Positions 1 through 6,587 are shown, counted from the first letter of the stretch. The stretch: 6,595 bases of DNA from Thermoflavifilum sp. (GCA_019683625.1 JADGHY010000119.1:1-6595), one strand, 5' to 3'. Numbers and translations are program-made. The notes: generated from the letters alone by a model not told the origin.

Positions 1-100
1 CCTGTCCATAGCCGGGCAGGATAAAAAAGAACATCCATAGCCTCGCGAATATACCCATAAGCCGCCGAAACGAACCTATGGATGGATTGGTTAACATCAT
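1..100 (-). CDS. Possible 5' end of a divergent secreted-protein gene (partial)
   Basis: An open frame on the minus strand runs from ATG at 100 (a second ATG follows at 97) off the left edge, giving 33 codons without a stop. An in-frame TAA lies just upstream at 115-113. The peptide has a short polar start, an Arg-Arg pair, then a hydrophobic stretch (GIFARLWMFFFILPGYGQ) that resembles a signal peptide with cleavage before Gln. ATG codons at 58 and 34 are alternative starts. A weak minus-strand promoter-like pair lies upstream: TTG at 148-146 and TATTTTGT at 124-117, separated by 21 nt. The frame is too short to assign a family, and 33 open codons could arise by chance. The signal-peptide character and the divergent arrangement are the only support. 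Confidence 0.35.
   Translation of the reverse strand, partial: MMLTNPSIGSFRRLMGIFARLWMFFFILPGYGQ
32..84. repeat. 9-bp inverted repeat CATCCATAG / CTATGGATG
   Basis: CATCCATAG at 32-40 is the exact reverse complement of CTATGGATG at 76-84, with 35 nt between. A third copy of the core, in the same orientation as the first, is part of TCCATAGCC at 5-13, which recurs at 34-42. The copies lie inside or beside the possible divergent gene. They could be regulator half-sites or chance similarity, and the sequence alone does not decide. Confidence 0.25.
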
Positions 101-101
101 A

Positions 102-155
102 GATGATTTTCTTTATACAAAATACTGCATTTTCTTTGATATGTCCAAAATCATC
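102..155. repeat. 9-bp inverted repeat GATGATTTT / AAAATCATC
   Basis: GATGATTTT at 102-110 is the exact reverse complement of AAAATCATC at 147-155, with 36 nt between. The repeat sits between the divergent start codons at 100 (-) and 206 (+) and brackets the candidate minus-strand promoter. That position would suit an operator, but the arms are AT-rich, so chance is a real alternative. Confidence 0.25.
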
Positions 156-170
156 ATAATTTTCAGCGCA

Positions 171-200
171 ATGGTTTCCAGTAAAAAGCGCCTATCTTAG
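171..200 (+). promoter_or_regulatory. Bacteroidota-type promoter, probably leaderless
   Basis: TATCTTAG at 193-200 matches five of the six fixed positions of the Bacteroidota -7 box TAnnTTTG. A near-match to the -33 TTG element (ATG at 171-173) sits upstream with a 19-nt spacer, the usual distance. In this promoter class transcription starts a few bases after the -7 box, which would be about 204-207 and thus at or just before the ATG at 206. The mRNA of the next gene would then be essentially leaderless. The start site is inferred, not measured. Confidence 0.5.
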
Positions 201-205
201 CCTAT

Positions 206-1078
206 ATGAAGCCGGGACTGGCTACACGCATCCGGAGTATCGGTGAACTCATCATTTATGGATGTATTTTCATTAGCTTATGTGCGGTGAGTATGAGCAT
301 CGAAACGAATTTACTGCTGCATCTTCCGCTGAATCATTTTTTCTTTTACCTGTTTATTTTCTCCGCCACCTTGTTTCAATACAATATGCATTATTACATC
401 AAAACCACAGCCAATATTCATTCAGCCCGATTTGCCTGGTCAATGGCTCACAGAAACATGCATCTCATTTTCGTTGGAACGGGTATCGTGGGGATGCTGG
501 TGAGCTTAGCCTTCCTAACCTTAAAGCATTATCTGGCCTTATTGTGTATCGGAGTCATTTCAGCCATGTATTCCCTGCCGGTATTGCCTTTTCAAAAAAG
601 AAAAAGAATTAAGGATTTTGGGTTATTAAAAATCATCACCCTTAGCCTGGTGTGGACCTTGGTGACCGTTTGGTTTCCAGTCATTCACTTACATAGCATA
701 GATGCGGCCTTCTGGCTGGTGTTCCTTCGGAGAATGATATTTTTATTTGTGCTTTGCTTAGCCTTTGACATACGAGACGTACCCGTTGATGCCCGGGAGG
801 GCATTCGTACCTTACCCGTGAGCATCGGAGTGAAAAATGCCTATCTGTTGATTTATGTGTTGCTCATCCTGTTTGTTGCCTTATCCATCTGGTATTTGTT
901 TTACCTTCCAGAACCCATGCCCCTGGCTGCCATGATTATTTCGGCACTGGCTACTTACTGGGTGATTGACTATGCGCGCCGGCACCGACATGACATGGCG
1001 TATCTGTTGGGTGTTGATGGGATGATGATACTGCAGGCGTTGCTGGTGGCTTTAAGCTTTTGGGTTTCTCCGAAATAA
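206..1078 (+). CDS. UbiA-superfamily-like prenyltransferase membrane protein
   Basis: A 290-residue integral membrane protein with about eight or nine hydrophobic segments, the usual UbiA fold size. The second Asp-rich motif of UbiA prenyltransferases is intact: DIRDVPVD at residues 188-195 (Asp188, Asp191, Asp195), followed by REGIRTLPVSIG, a typical continuation. A YSLP segment (122-125) with downstream Lys142 also fits the family. The first motif, normally NDxxDxxxD near the second helix, is replaced by YNMHYYIK (59-66): only Asn60 remains and no Asp is present. UbiA enzymes attach an isoprenoid chain to an aromatic or other acceptor in the membrane, with Mg2+-diphosphate bound by the two Asp motifs. 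With one motif missing, the substrate and even the activity are uncertain. The start at 206 precedes the first helix and lies just after a -7 box. No terminator hairpin is visible after the stop. Family membership is fairly sure, specific function is not. Confidence 0.8.
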   Translation: MKPGLATRIRSIGELIIYGCIFISLCAVSMSIETNLLLHLPLNHFFFYLFIFSATLFQYNMHYYIKTTANIHSARFAWSMAHRNMHLIFVGTGIVGMLVSLAFLTLKHYLALLCIGVISAMYSLPVLPFQKRKRIKDFGLLKIITLSLVWTLVTVWFPVIHLHSIDAAFWLVFLRRMIFLFVLCLAFDIRDVPVDAREGIRTLPVSIGVKNAYLLIYVLLILFVALSIWYLFYLPEPMPLAAMIISALATYWVIDYARRHRHDMAYLLGVDGMMILQALLVALSFWVSPK

Positions 1079-1116
1079 AGGTTTAATGCTTCTCGTAGGA
1101 TTTTGCTGCTTTAGCT

Positions 1117-1124
1117 TATCTTTG
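1117..1124 (+). promoter_or_regulatory. Exact -7 box TATCTTTG upstream of the M42 gene
   Basis: TATCTTTG matches the Bacteroidota -7 consensus TAnnTTTG completely and lies in the 198-nt gap before the M42 gene. No true TTG occurs at the normal spacing. The best is TAG at 1096-1098 with an 18-nt spacer, and TTG at 1103-1105 is too close. If used, it would give a leader of roughly 145 nt. A weaker alternative nearer the gene is TAGATTGC at 1256-1263 with CTG 19 nt upstream (1234-1236), which would give a leader of only about 10 nt. Confidence 0.4.
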
Positions 1125-1141
1125 ATGCCGTGTTGTGCTGC

Positions 1142-1223
1142 CCGGCAATACAATACCCGTGCTTATCCCCAGTAAAAATTGTCTGGGAAAAGACACAGGA
1201 AAATGAATGTTGCAAATTGCCGG
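1142..1223 (+). other. Possible structured leader of the M42 gene
   Basis: CCGGCAAT at 1142-1149 is the exact reverse complement of ATTGCCGG at 1216-1223, so a transcript from the 1117 box could form an 8-bp closing stem. Inside it, CCCAG (1168-1172) can pair with CTGGG (1183-1187) around a 10-nt loop. The rest of the 1079-1276 gap shows no convincing gene, tRNA or T-tailed terminator. No known riboswitch class is recognised. The pairing may be accidental. Confidence 0.25.
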
Positions 1224-1276
1224 ATCTGTTCAACTGGCATATCATTTTCGGTTTATAGATTGCAAAACATTCCATC

Positions 1277-2407
1277 ATGGCCAAACATAAAAAAGAAAAA
1301 CGAGACGAGTCGATTTCCATGCATTGGGATTTTTTAAAACAATACCTCAATAACCCTTCTCCCACAGGATTTGAAAAAGAAGGCCAAAAACTATGGCTGG
1401 AATATGTGAAGCCTTATGTGGACGATTACATCGTGGACCCTTATGGAAGCGTGGCCGCCATCATCAATCCTGAAGCCCAGTTTAAGGTGGTTATTGAAGC
1501 GCATGCTGATGAGATTTCCTGGTTTGTGAATTATATCACTCCGGAAGGGTTGATTTATGTTATCCGCAATGGCGGATCAGATCAGCAAATTGCTCCTTCC
1601 AAACGTGTGCATATTCACACCGAAAAAGGAATTGTGAAAGCCGTATTTGGCTGGCCGGCCATCCATACTCGCAACCGGAGCAACGATAATAAAGAACCTC
1701 AGCCGAAAGTGGAAAATATTTTCCTGGATTGTGGCGCACGGAGCAGAAAAGAAGTGGAAGAACTGGGGATTCACGTAGGTTGCGTGGTCACGTTTGAAGA
1801 CAGTTATGATGAGCTGGCCTATGATCACATCGTAGGTCGTGCACTGGACAACCGGGTGGGCGGATTCATGATTGCCGAAGTTGCGCGTCTGTTATCTGAA
1901 CATCAGCATGCCGGCAAATCGGAGAAGAAGCATTTGCCTTTTGCCTTGTATATTGTCAATGCCGTGCAGGAAGAAGTGGGGCTGCGAGGCGCCGAGATGA
2001 TGGCCCGGCGGATTAAGCCCCATGCAGCCATCATCACCGACGTCACACACGATACCACCACGCCTATGATCAATAAAAATATTGAAGGTGAAATCCTCTC
2101 GGGTAAAGGCCCCGTGATTACCTATGGCCCTGCAGTGCACCACACCTTGCGGGATCTTATCATCCAAACTGCTAAAAAACAAGAAATCCCCTATCAGTTA
2201 GCAGCCGTGAGCCGCAGCACCGGCACCGACACGGATGCCTTTGCCTATGCAAACGACGGTACTCCGTCAGCTTTAATTTCTTTGCCGCTGCGATACATGC
2301 ATACTACCGTGGAAATGGTAAGCAAGAAAGATATTGCCTACACCATCCAATTGATTTATCACAGCTTATTGCAGCTAAAACCCGACATGAATTTCAGGTA
2401 TTTCTGA
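1277..2407 (+). CDS. M42-family metallo-aminopeptidase (TET-type)
   Basis: A 376-residue cytosolic peptidase with no signal peptide. M42 enzymes are dinuclear metal aminopeptidases that usually form large tetrahedral assemblies and trim short peptides. The full ligand set is visible: AHADEI (His76, Asp78), GRALDNRVGG (bridging Asp191), VQEEVGLRGA (catalytic Glu232 and ligand Glu233), ITDVTHD (Asp255), and LPLRYMHTTVEM (His342). Spacing agrees with the well-studied Pyrococcus TET enzyme except for about 11 extra residues, rich in His and Lys, around 207-220. The start at 1277 gives a Lys-rich tail (MAKHKKEKRDE) before the domain, which I recall in Bacteroidota relatives. Met15 at 1319 is an alternative, preceded by a purine-rich stretch. 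There is no Shine-Dalgarno sequence before 1277. bioB follows after 29 nt. Names such as endoglucanase, sometimes applied to M42 proteins, are probably misleading. Confidence 0.93.
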   Translation: MAKHKKEKRDESISMHWDFLKQYLNNPSPTGFEKEGQKLWLEYVKPYVDDYIVDPYGSVAAIINPEAQFKVVIEAHADEISWFVNYITPEGLIYVIRNGGSDQQIAPSKRVHIHTEKGIVKAVFGWPAIHTRNRSNDNKEPQPKVENIFLDCGARSRKEVEELGIHVGCVVTFEDSYDELAYDHIVGRALDNRVGGFMIAEVARLLSEHQHAGKSEKKHLPFALYIVNAVQEEVGLRGAEMMARRIKPHAAIITDVTHDTTTPMINKNIEGEILSGKGPVITYGPAVHHTLRDLIIQTAKKQEIPYQLAAVSRSTGTDTDAFAYANDGTPSALISLPLRYMHTTVEMVSKKDIAYTIQLIYHSLLQLKPDMNFRYF

Positions 2408-2436
2408 TCGCTTATGGTTGTTTTAATTTTTTTACC

Positions 2437-3447
2437 ATGAATCATGCTTCTGATATTCGGCACGACTGGACAAAGCAGGAAATCGAGGCCATTTATCATC
2501 AGCCATTGCTCGAGCTGATTTTTCAGGCTGCTACTATTCATCGGCAATTTCATGTACCCGGTGAAGTGCAGGTATGTACGCTGCTTTCCATCAAAACGGG
2601 AGGATGTCCGGAAGATTGTGCCTATTGTTCCCAATCCGTGCATCATCATACTGCCGTGAAGCCTCAGCCGTTGATGCATAAAGAAGAGGTGCTGGCTGCT
2701 GCCCGGAAAGCCAAAGAAAATGGCTCCACACGTTTCTGCATGGGCGCTGCCTGGCGCGAAGTCCGCAACAATCGTGATTTCGATCGGGTGCTTGAGATGA
2801 TTCATGATATCCGTGAAATGGGACTGGAAGTGTGCTGCACCTTGGGCATGCTCACGGAAGAACAAGCCAGGCGCCTGCAGCAGGCCGGTCTTTATGCCTA
2901 CAACCATAACCTGGATACTTCTGCTTCTTATTATGGTGAAATCATCCACACACGCACATACGAAGACCGGCTTCGTACCCTGGAAAATGTGCGAAAAGCT
3001 GGGGTGACCGTTTGTTGCGGGGGAATCATTGGCATGGGCGAAACGGACGCCGACCGGATTGACCTGCTGCAAACGCTGGCCAATATGCCCGAGCATCCCG
3101 AATCAGTACCTATCAATGCCTTAGTGGCCATTGAAGGCACACCGTTGGAAAACCAGCCCCCGGTGGAGATTTGGGATATGGTGCGCATGATTGCCACGGC
3201 TCGTATTCTCATGCCTAAATCGATGGTGCGATTGAGCGCAGGCCGCTTGCAATACAGCTCTGCAGAGCAAGCCCTTTGTTTTCTGGCTGGAGCGAATTCA
3301 ATTTTTTCGGGAGAAAAATTGCTCACAACGCCCAATCCAGGCGTCGATGCTGATAAGGCATTGTTTGAGCTGCTGGGCTTAACATCCAGGCCGGCCTTTA
3401 AGGATCATGCTTTTAGGGAAGAGCCTGCCGGCCAACAGGTTGATTAG
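2437..3447 (+). CDS. bioB: Biotin synthase (radical SAM)
   Basis: A 336-residue biotin synthase that inserts sulfur into dethiobiotin, the last step of biotin synthesis, in the cytoplasm. The radical-SAM 4Fe-4S site is GGCPEDCAYCSQS (Cys57, Cys61, Cys64). The auxiliary 2Fe-2S cluster ligands are all present by alignment with the E. coli enzyme: Cys101, Cys133 (EVCCTLG), Cys193 (VCCGGIIGMGE) and Arg265 (VRLSAGR). Cys134 and Cys194 sit next to ligands where E. coli has Met and Ser. YNHNLDTS (155-162) and the AGANSIF...LLTTPNPG region (285-302) are also family signatures. Length is close to the usual 315-350. The 29-nt gap after the M42 gene holds no terminator, so the two are probably co-transcribed. 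TATGGTTG at 2413-2420 is a weak -7 candidate without a TTG. No other bio gene is in the window. The last 35 nt overlap the convergent dipeptidase gene. Confidence 0.97.
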   Translation: MNHASDIRHDWTKQEIEAIYHQPLLELIFQAATIHRQFHVPGEVQVCTLLSIKTGGCPEDCAYCSQSVHHHTAVKPQPLMHKEEVLAAARKAKENGSTRFCMGAAWREVRNNRDFDRVLEMIHDIREMGLEVCCTLGMLTEEQARRLQQAGLYAYNHNLDTSASYYGEIIHTRTYEDRLRTLENVRKAGVTVCCGGIIGMGETDADRIDLLQTLANMPEHPESVPINALVAIEGTPLENQPPVEIWDMVRMIATARILMPKSMVRLSAGRLQYSSAEQALCFLAGANSIFSGEKLLTTPNPGVDADKALFELLGLTSRPAFKDHAFREEPAGQQVD

Positions 3448-4642
3448 CCTCAAGCACCCGCATCACGTTGCCCCCGAGGATTTTCAGGATGTCGGCCGGG
3501 GAATAACCCCTTTGCAAGAGCGCTTTGGTGATGAGCGGATAATAGGTTACATCATCCATGTGGCGGGGATAGGCTTCGGCTCCGTCAAAATCGGCTCCCA
3601 ACCCCACATAGTCCACCCCCACGAGTTTAGCAATGTAATCGATGTGGTCAATGAGCAAAGAAAACGGAGGTTTAATGGCATAAGCAGCTTTGGGCAGGGC
3701 TTTAAGGAAATGAATCTGAAAATCCATGGTCTCGGGATATAGCTGCCTGAGCGAATCCCTGAGCCGGGGATGAGCATCTATCAGGCTATCCAGCCGATGG
3801 CTAAAATGCGGATCTAAAAAGGCATCATAAAAATTCACGCAGATCACACCCCCATTTTTCGCTACTGCCCTGATCTGATCGTCGGTGAGGTTACGAGGCA
3901 CAGGATCCAGGGCATACACACTGCTGTGCGAAACCAGGACGGGTTTGGTGGTCACGGCCAGGGCATCGTAAAATGTTTGCCGGCCCACATGCGCCAGATC
4001 CACAATCACACCCAGTTCATTCATCCGTTGCACCACCTTACGCCCGAAAGCTGTTAATCCCTTGTGGGTGAGCCGGTCGGCATGCAAGGTTTCATCCATG
4101 GCCGAGGTGGCCCAGTCGGTGCTGTTGTTCCAAGTGAGGGTCATATAGCGCATGCCGCGTTTGTACAAACTATCCAGGTAATCGAGACGATCTTCGATCA
4201 TATGCCCGCCCTCCACCCCAATCAAGGCCGCAATCTTATGCTGGGCCACGATGCGTTTTACATCCTCAGCCGAGGTTGCCAGGGCAATTTTATCAGGATT
4301 TCTGCGAATGATGGCCATCAAGGAATCGATTTCCCGATTGGCCCAGGCGAAAGCCTGCCCTCTCCCGTATGAGCCATCGCACCAGATGGAAAAAAACTGG
4401 GCATCAACGCCGCCTTCTTTCAGCCGCACCAGATCTGTATTGCCCACCGGCAGCCGATGAGAGATATCATAACCCTTCATGGTCAGTTCAGAAAGCACGT
4501 CGTTATGGGTATCGAACACCAGGGCTTGCCGATGTAATGCAAGGGCATTCACCCCGTGGTTTGCTGCAGCAGGTGATGATTGCTGGGCAAAAACTTGCAT
4601 GGGCAGGATTAATGGAATCATCCACAGTAGTTTGTAGAACAT
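3413..4642 (-). CDS. Secreted M19-family (renal-type) dipeptidase
   Basis: A 409-residue zinc dipeptidase of family M19, which hydrolyses dipeptides and often accepts a D-residue at the C-terminal position. I chose the ATG at 4642 because it begins a clear signal peptide (MFYKLLWMIPLILPMQVFA, cleavage after Ala19). The longer frame from 4777 would run through the upstream gene and bury it. There is no lipobox Cys, so the product is probably free in the periplasm. The metal site is complete: His46 and Asp48 (DTHND), bridging Glu144 (GVEGGH), His218 (DLAHVG) and His239 (VSHSS). Substrate-binding Arg250 (PRN) and Asp351 (GADFDG) are also present. Residues about 276-325 are roughly 43 longer than the human enzyme, as I recall for other bacterial members. 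The gene starts 13 nt after the nagB-type gene on the same strand, so the two likely form an operon. Its 3' end overlaps bioB. Confidence 0.93.
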   Translation of the reverse strand: MFYKLLWMIPLILPMQVFAQQSSPAAANHGVNALALHRQALVFDTHNDVLSELTMKGYDISHRLPVGNTDLVRLKEGGVDAQFFSIWCDGSYGRGQAFAWANREIDSLMAIIRRNPDKIALATSAEDVKRIVAQHKIAALIGVEGGHMIEDRLDYLDSLYKRGMRYMTLTWNNSTDWATSAMDETLHADRLTHKGLTAFGRKVVQRMNELGVIVDLAHVGRQTFYDALAVTTKPVLVSHSSVYALDPVPRNLTDDQIRAVAKNGGVICVNFYDAFLDPHFSHRLDSLIDAHPRLRDSLRQLYPETMDFQIHFLKALPKAAYAIKPPFSLLIDHIDYIAKLVGVDYVGLGADFDGAEAYPRHMDDVTYYPLITKALLQRGYSPADILKILGGNVMRVLEANQPVGRQALP

Positions 4643-4655
4643 GGCGGCAATGTTT

Positions 4656-6587
4656 TTAAAAATGATAACGCACAAAAGCCTCCATGGCAGCATATTTGGG
4701 CAAGCCCAGACGATCGTAGAGTTCGGCCGTGGCTGCATTTCTTTCTTCGGCTCTTTGCCAGAACTCGCGCCTGTCACTTCCCTGAAAGACCACTACATCT
4801 TTTTGCGATTGATGGATGAAAATGCCATGGCGTTTCTGGATCACCTGGTCGGGGCTCATGGGTATGGCCATCTCAATCTCATAAATCTCCCATTCCTGCC
4901 AGGCTCCGCGATAAAGCCAAACCCAGCAATCTTTCATGAAAGGTTCGTGTTTTAATCGATGTAAGGCCTCTATGATAATATCCAGGCAAACTTTATGGGT
5001 GCCGTGCGGATCGGCCAGATCTCCTGCGGCATAAATCTGATGCGGTTTCACCTGCCTGATGATGTCCATGGTGATACGGATATCTTCTTCTCCGGGCGGA
5101 TTCTTTTCGATCCGTCCGGTTTCATAAAAGGGCAGATCCAGAAAGTGCACATGGTCTTCAGGAATGCCCACGTAGCGGCAGGTGGCTTTGGCTTCGCATT
5201 TCCGGATTAATCCCTTGATAGCCCGGATTTCGGGTGTATCAATCTGACTGGGTTTTTTGTTTCGGATAAATTCCCGGGCCTCTTTCATGATCTGGGTAGC
5301 CCGGCTTTTGTCAATCCCAAAGATTTCATCGAAGCCCACGGCAAAGTCGATGAACCTGAGCACAAATTCATCGTTAACTGCAATATTACCTGAGGTTTGA
5401 TAAGCCACATGCACATCATGTCCCTGTTCATGCAGGCGAATGAAGGTGCCACCCATGGAAATGATATCATCGTCCATGTGCGGAGAAAAGATGAGCACGC
5501 GTTTTCGGGCGGGTTCGCTGCGTTCGGGATGGTCGGGAATGTGCACACCCGGTTTCCCGCCGGGCCAGCCCGTGATGCAGCTTTTCATGCCATTGAACAC
5601 CATCAGGTTAATATCGTAAGCCGAACCAAATTGCACCAGCAGGTCGCTCAGTCCATGGTCATTGTAATCATTATCTGTGAGCATGAGGATAGGTTTGTTT
5701 AACTCCAGGGCCAACGAACATACGGCTTTGCGAATCATTTTCGGTGTCCACTCACACTCTCCCGTAAGCCAGGGCGATTTATAGCGGGTGAGCTCGGCTG
5801 CCGCCTGCTCGTCGAGCACAAAAGTGCAGTCGGGATGCTGTTGCAGCAAAGAGGCTGGCACCTGCTCGGTGCTGTGCCCTTCCACGGCTTTACGGATGAT
5901 AGCAGCTTTGTGCTGACCCCAGGCGATGAGGATAATGCGCCGCGCCTTCAAGATGGTGCTGATGCCCATGGTAATGGCCAGTCGGGGTACTTCGGCAATA
6001 TGAGCAAATTCATACGAGTTGGCTATCCGGGTAGCCTGATCCAGGGCAATAAGTCTCGTTCGGGAATTGATATTAGATCCGGGCTCATTGAACCCGATGT
6101 GGCCGTTGTGGCCAATGCCCAACAATTGCAGGTCAATGCCACCCGCTTTTTCAATTTCTTCTTCATATTGTTGGCAATAAGCCTTAATCTGGTCTTTGGG
6201 CACTGTGCCATCGGGAATATGTACATTCTCCGGAAGAATGTCCACATGTTTGAACAAACGCTCCCACATATACCGATGGAAACTTTGCAAAGCATCCGGC
6301 TCAATAGGATAATATTCGTCTAAATTAAAAGTGATAACATGTTTGAAACTCAATCCTTCCTGTTGATGCATGCGTACCAGCTCGGCATACACGTTTTGGG
6401 GTGAAGAACCTGTTGCTAATCCTAACACACAATGCTGGCCTTTCTGAGCTTTTTCCCGAATCAAATCGGCAATTTGCCGGGCCACATAAAGAGAGCCTTC
6501 TTTGTTATCGGCAAAAATTTGTACGGCAACATGCTCAAAGGTGTCAATAAAATTACCGGATGATGAAATCTGTGGCATATGGGTCAT
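4656..6587 (-). CDS. nagB: Glucosamine-6-phosphate deaminase fused to a PIG-L/LmbE domain
   Basis: A 643-residue cytoplasmic two-domain protein. The N-terminal part (about 18-270) is NagB, which converts glucosamine-6-phosphate to fructose-6-phosphate and ammonia: phosphate loop GLATGSSP (56-63), FNLDEY (Asp90, matching E. coli Asp72), GIGHNGHIGFNEPG (His163 and Glu168, matching His143 and Glu148) and GQHKA (Lys227). Asn161 replaces E. coli Asp141, a change I recall in other active NagB proteins. After a connecting segment (about 270-360), a PIG-L/LmbE zinc N-deacetylase-like domain begins: SPHMDDD (His370, Asp372, Asp373), with Asp374 where the motif PHxDDE has Glu, and DPHGTH (526-531, His528 and His531) in place of HPDH. 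Single-domain NagB is about 260 residues. The fused form is typical of Bacteroidota. The PIG-L substrate is unknown; deacetylating a GlcNAc compound before deamination is a reasonable inference. The start at 6587 (or Met4 at 6578) is only 8 nt from the window edge, so its promoter is not visible. Confidence 0.93.
   Translation of the reverse strand: MTHMPQISSSGNFIDTFEHVAVQIFADNKEGSLYVARQIADLIREKAQKGQHCVLGLATGSSPQNVYAELVRMHQQEGLSFKHVITFNLDEYYPIEPDALQSFHRYMWERLFKHVDILPENVHIPDGTVPKDQIKAYCQQYEEEIEKAGGIDLQLLGIGHNGHIGFNEPGSNINSRTRLIALDQATRIANSYEFAHIAEVPRLAITMGISTILKARRIILIAWGQHKAAIIRKAVEGHSTEQVPASLLQQHPDCTFVLDEQAAAELTRYKSPWLTGECEWTPKMIRKAVCSLALELNKPILMLTDNDYNDHGLSDLLVQFGSAYDINLMVFNGMKSCITGWPGGKPGVHIPDHPERSEPARKRVLIFSPHMDDDIISMGGTFIRLHEQGHDVHVAYQTSGNIAVNDEFVLRFIDFAVGFDEIFGIDKSRATQIMKEAREFIRNKKPSQIDTPEIRAIKGLIRKCEAKATCRYVGIPEDHVHFLDLPFYETGRIEKNPPGEEDIRITMDIIRQVKPHQIYAAGDLADPHGTHKVCLDIIIEALHRLKHEPFMKDCWVWLYRGAWQEWEIYEIEMAIPMSPDQVIQKRHGIFIHQSQKDVVVFQGSDRREFWQRAEERNAATAELYDRLGLPKYAAMEAFVRYHF

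Noticed and set aside
1..20. Hairpin CCTGTCC / GGGCAGG at the left edge
   Set aside because: The stem is 7 bp with one G-U pair, but it is followed by an A-run, not a T-run, on the plus strand, and it lies in the possible minus-strand gene.
160..162. Asn161 in place of E. coli Asp141 in NagB (window positions not codon-exact; codon lies near 6105-6107)
   Set aside because: I recall the Asn form in other active NagB proteins, so it is not evidence of inactivation.
1125..1175. 16-codon ORF MPCCAARQYNTRAYPQ right after the 1117 box
   Set aside because: Its ATG directly abuts the -7 box, so transcription would begin downstream of it and the start codon would not be in the RNA.
1111..1365. 84-codon minus-strand frame across the M42 leader
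   Set aside because: It overlaps the M42 start, is rich in Cys, Ser and Phe without any domain, and has no promoter or ribosome site.
2833..3018. Doubled cysteines at BioB cluster ligands (Cys133-134, Cys193-194)
   Set aside because: VCCTLG and VCCGG are, as I recall, common variants in bacterial BioB, not an anomaly.
2359..3096. 245-codon minus-strand open frame opposite bioB
   Set aside because: It is antisense to a fully conserved biotin synthase, shows no recognisable domain, and has the biased composition of a shadow frame.
3498..3513. Hairpin GGGG-AATAA-CCCC followed by TTT as a bioB terminator
   Set aside because: The stem is only 4 bp with three T residues, and the bases encode conserved dipeptidase sequence. 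It is too weak to call.
4643..4777. N-terminal extension of the dipeptidase to ATG 4777
   Set aside because: The extra 45 residues overlap the nagB-type gene and would place the clear signal peptide in the interior. The ATG at 4642 gives a normal secreted enzyme.
5835..6323. 162-codon plus-strand frame opposite the NagB domain
   Set aside because: It lies wholly antisense to conserved NagB catalytic motifs and has no recognisable features.
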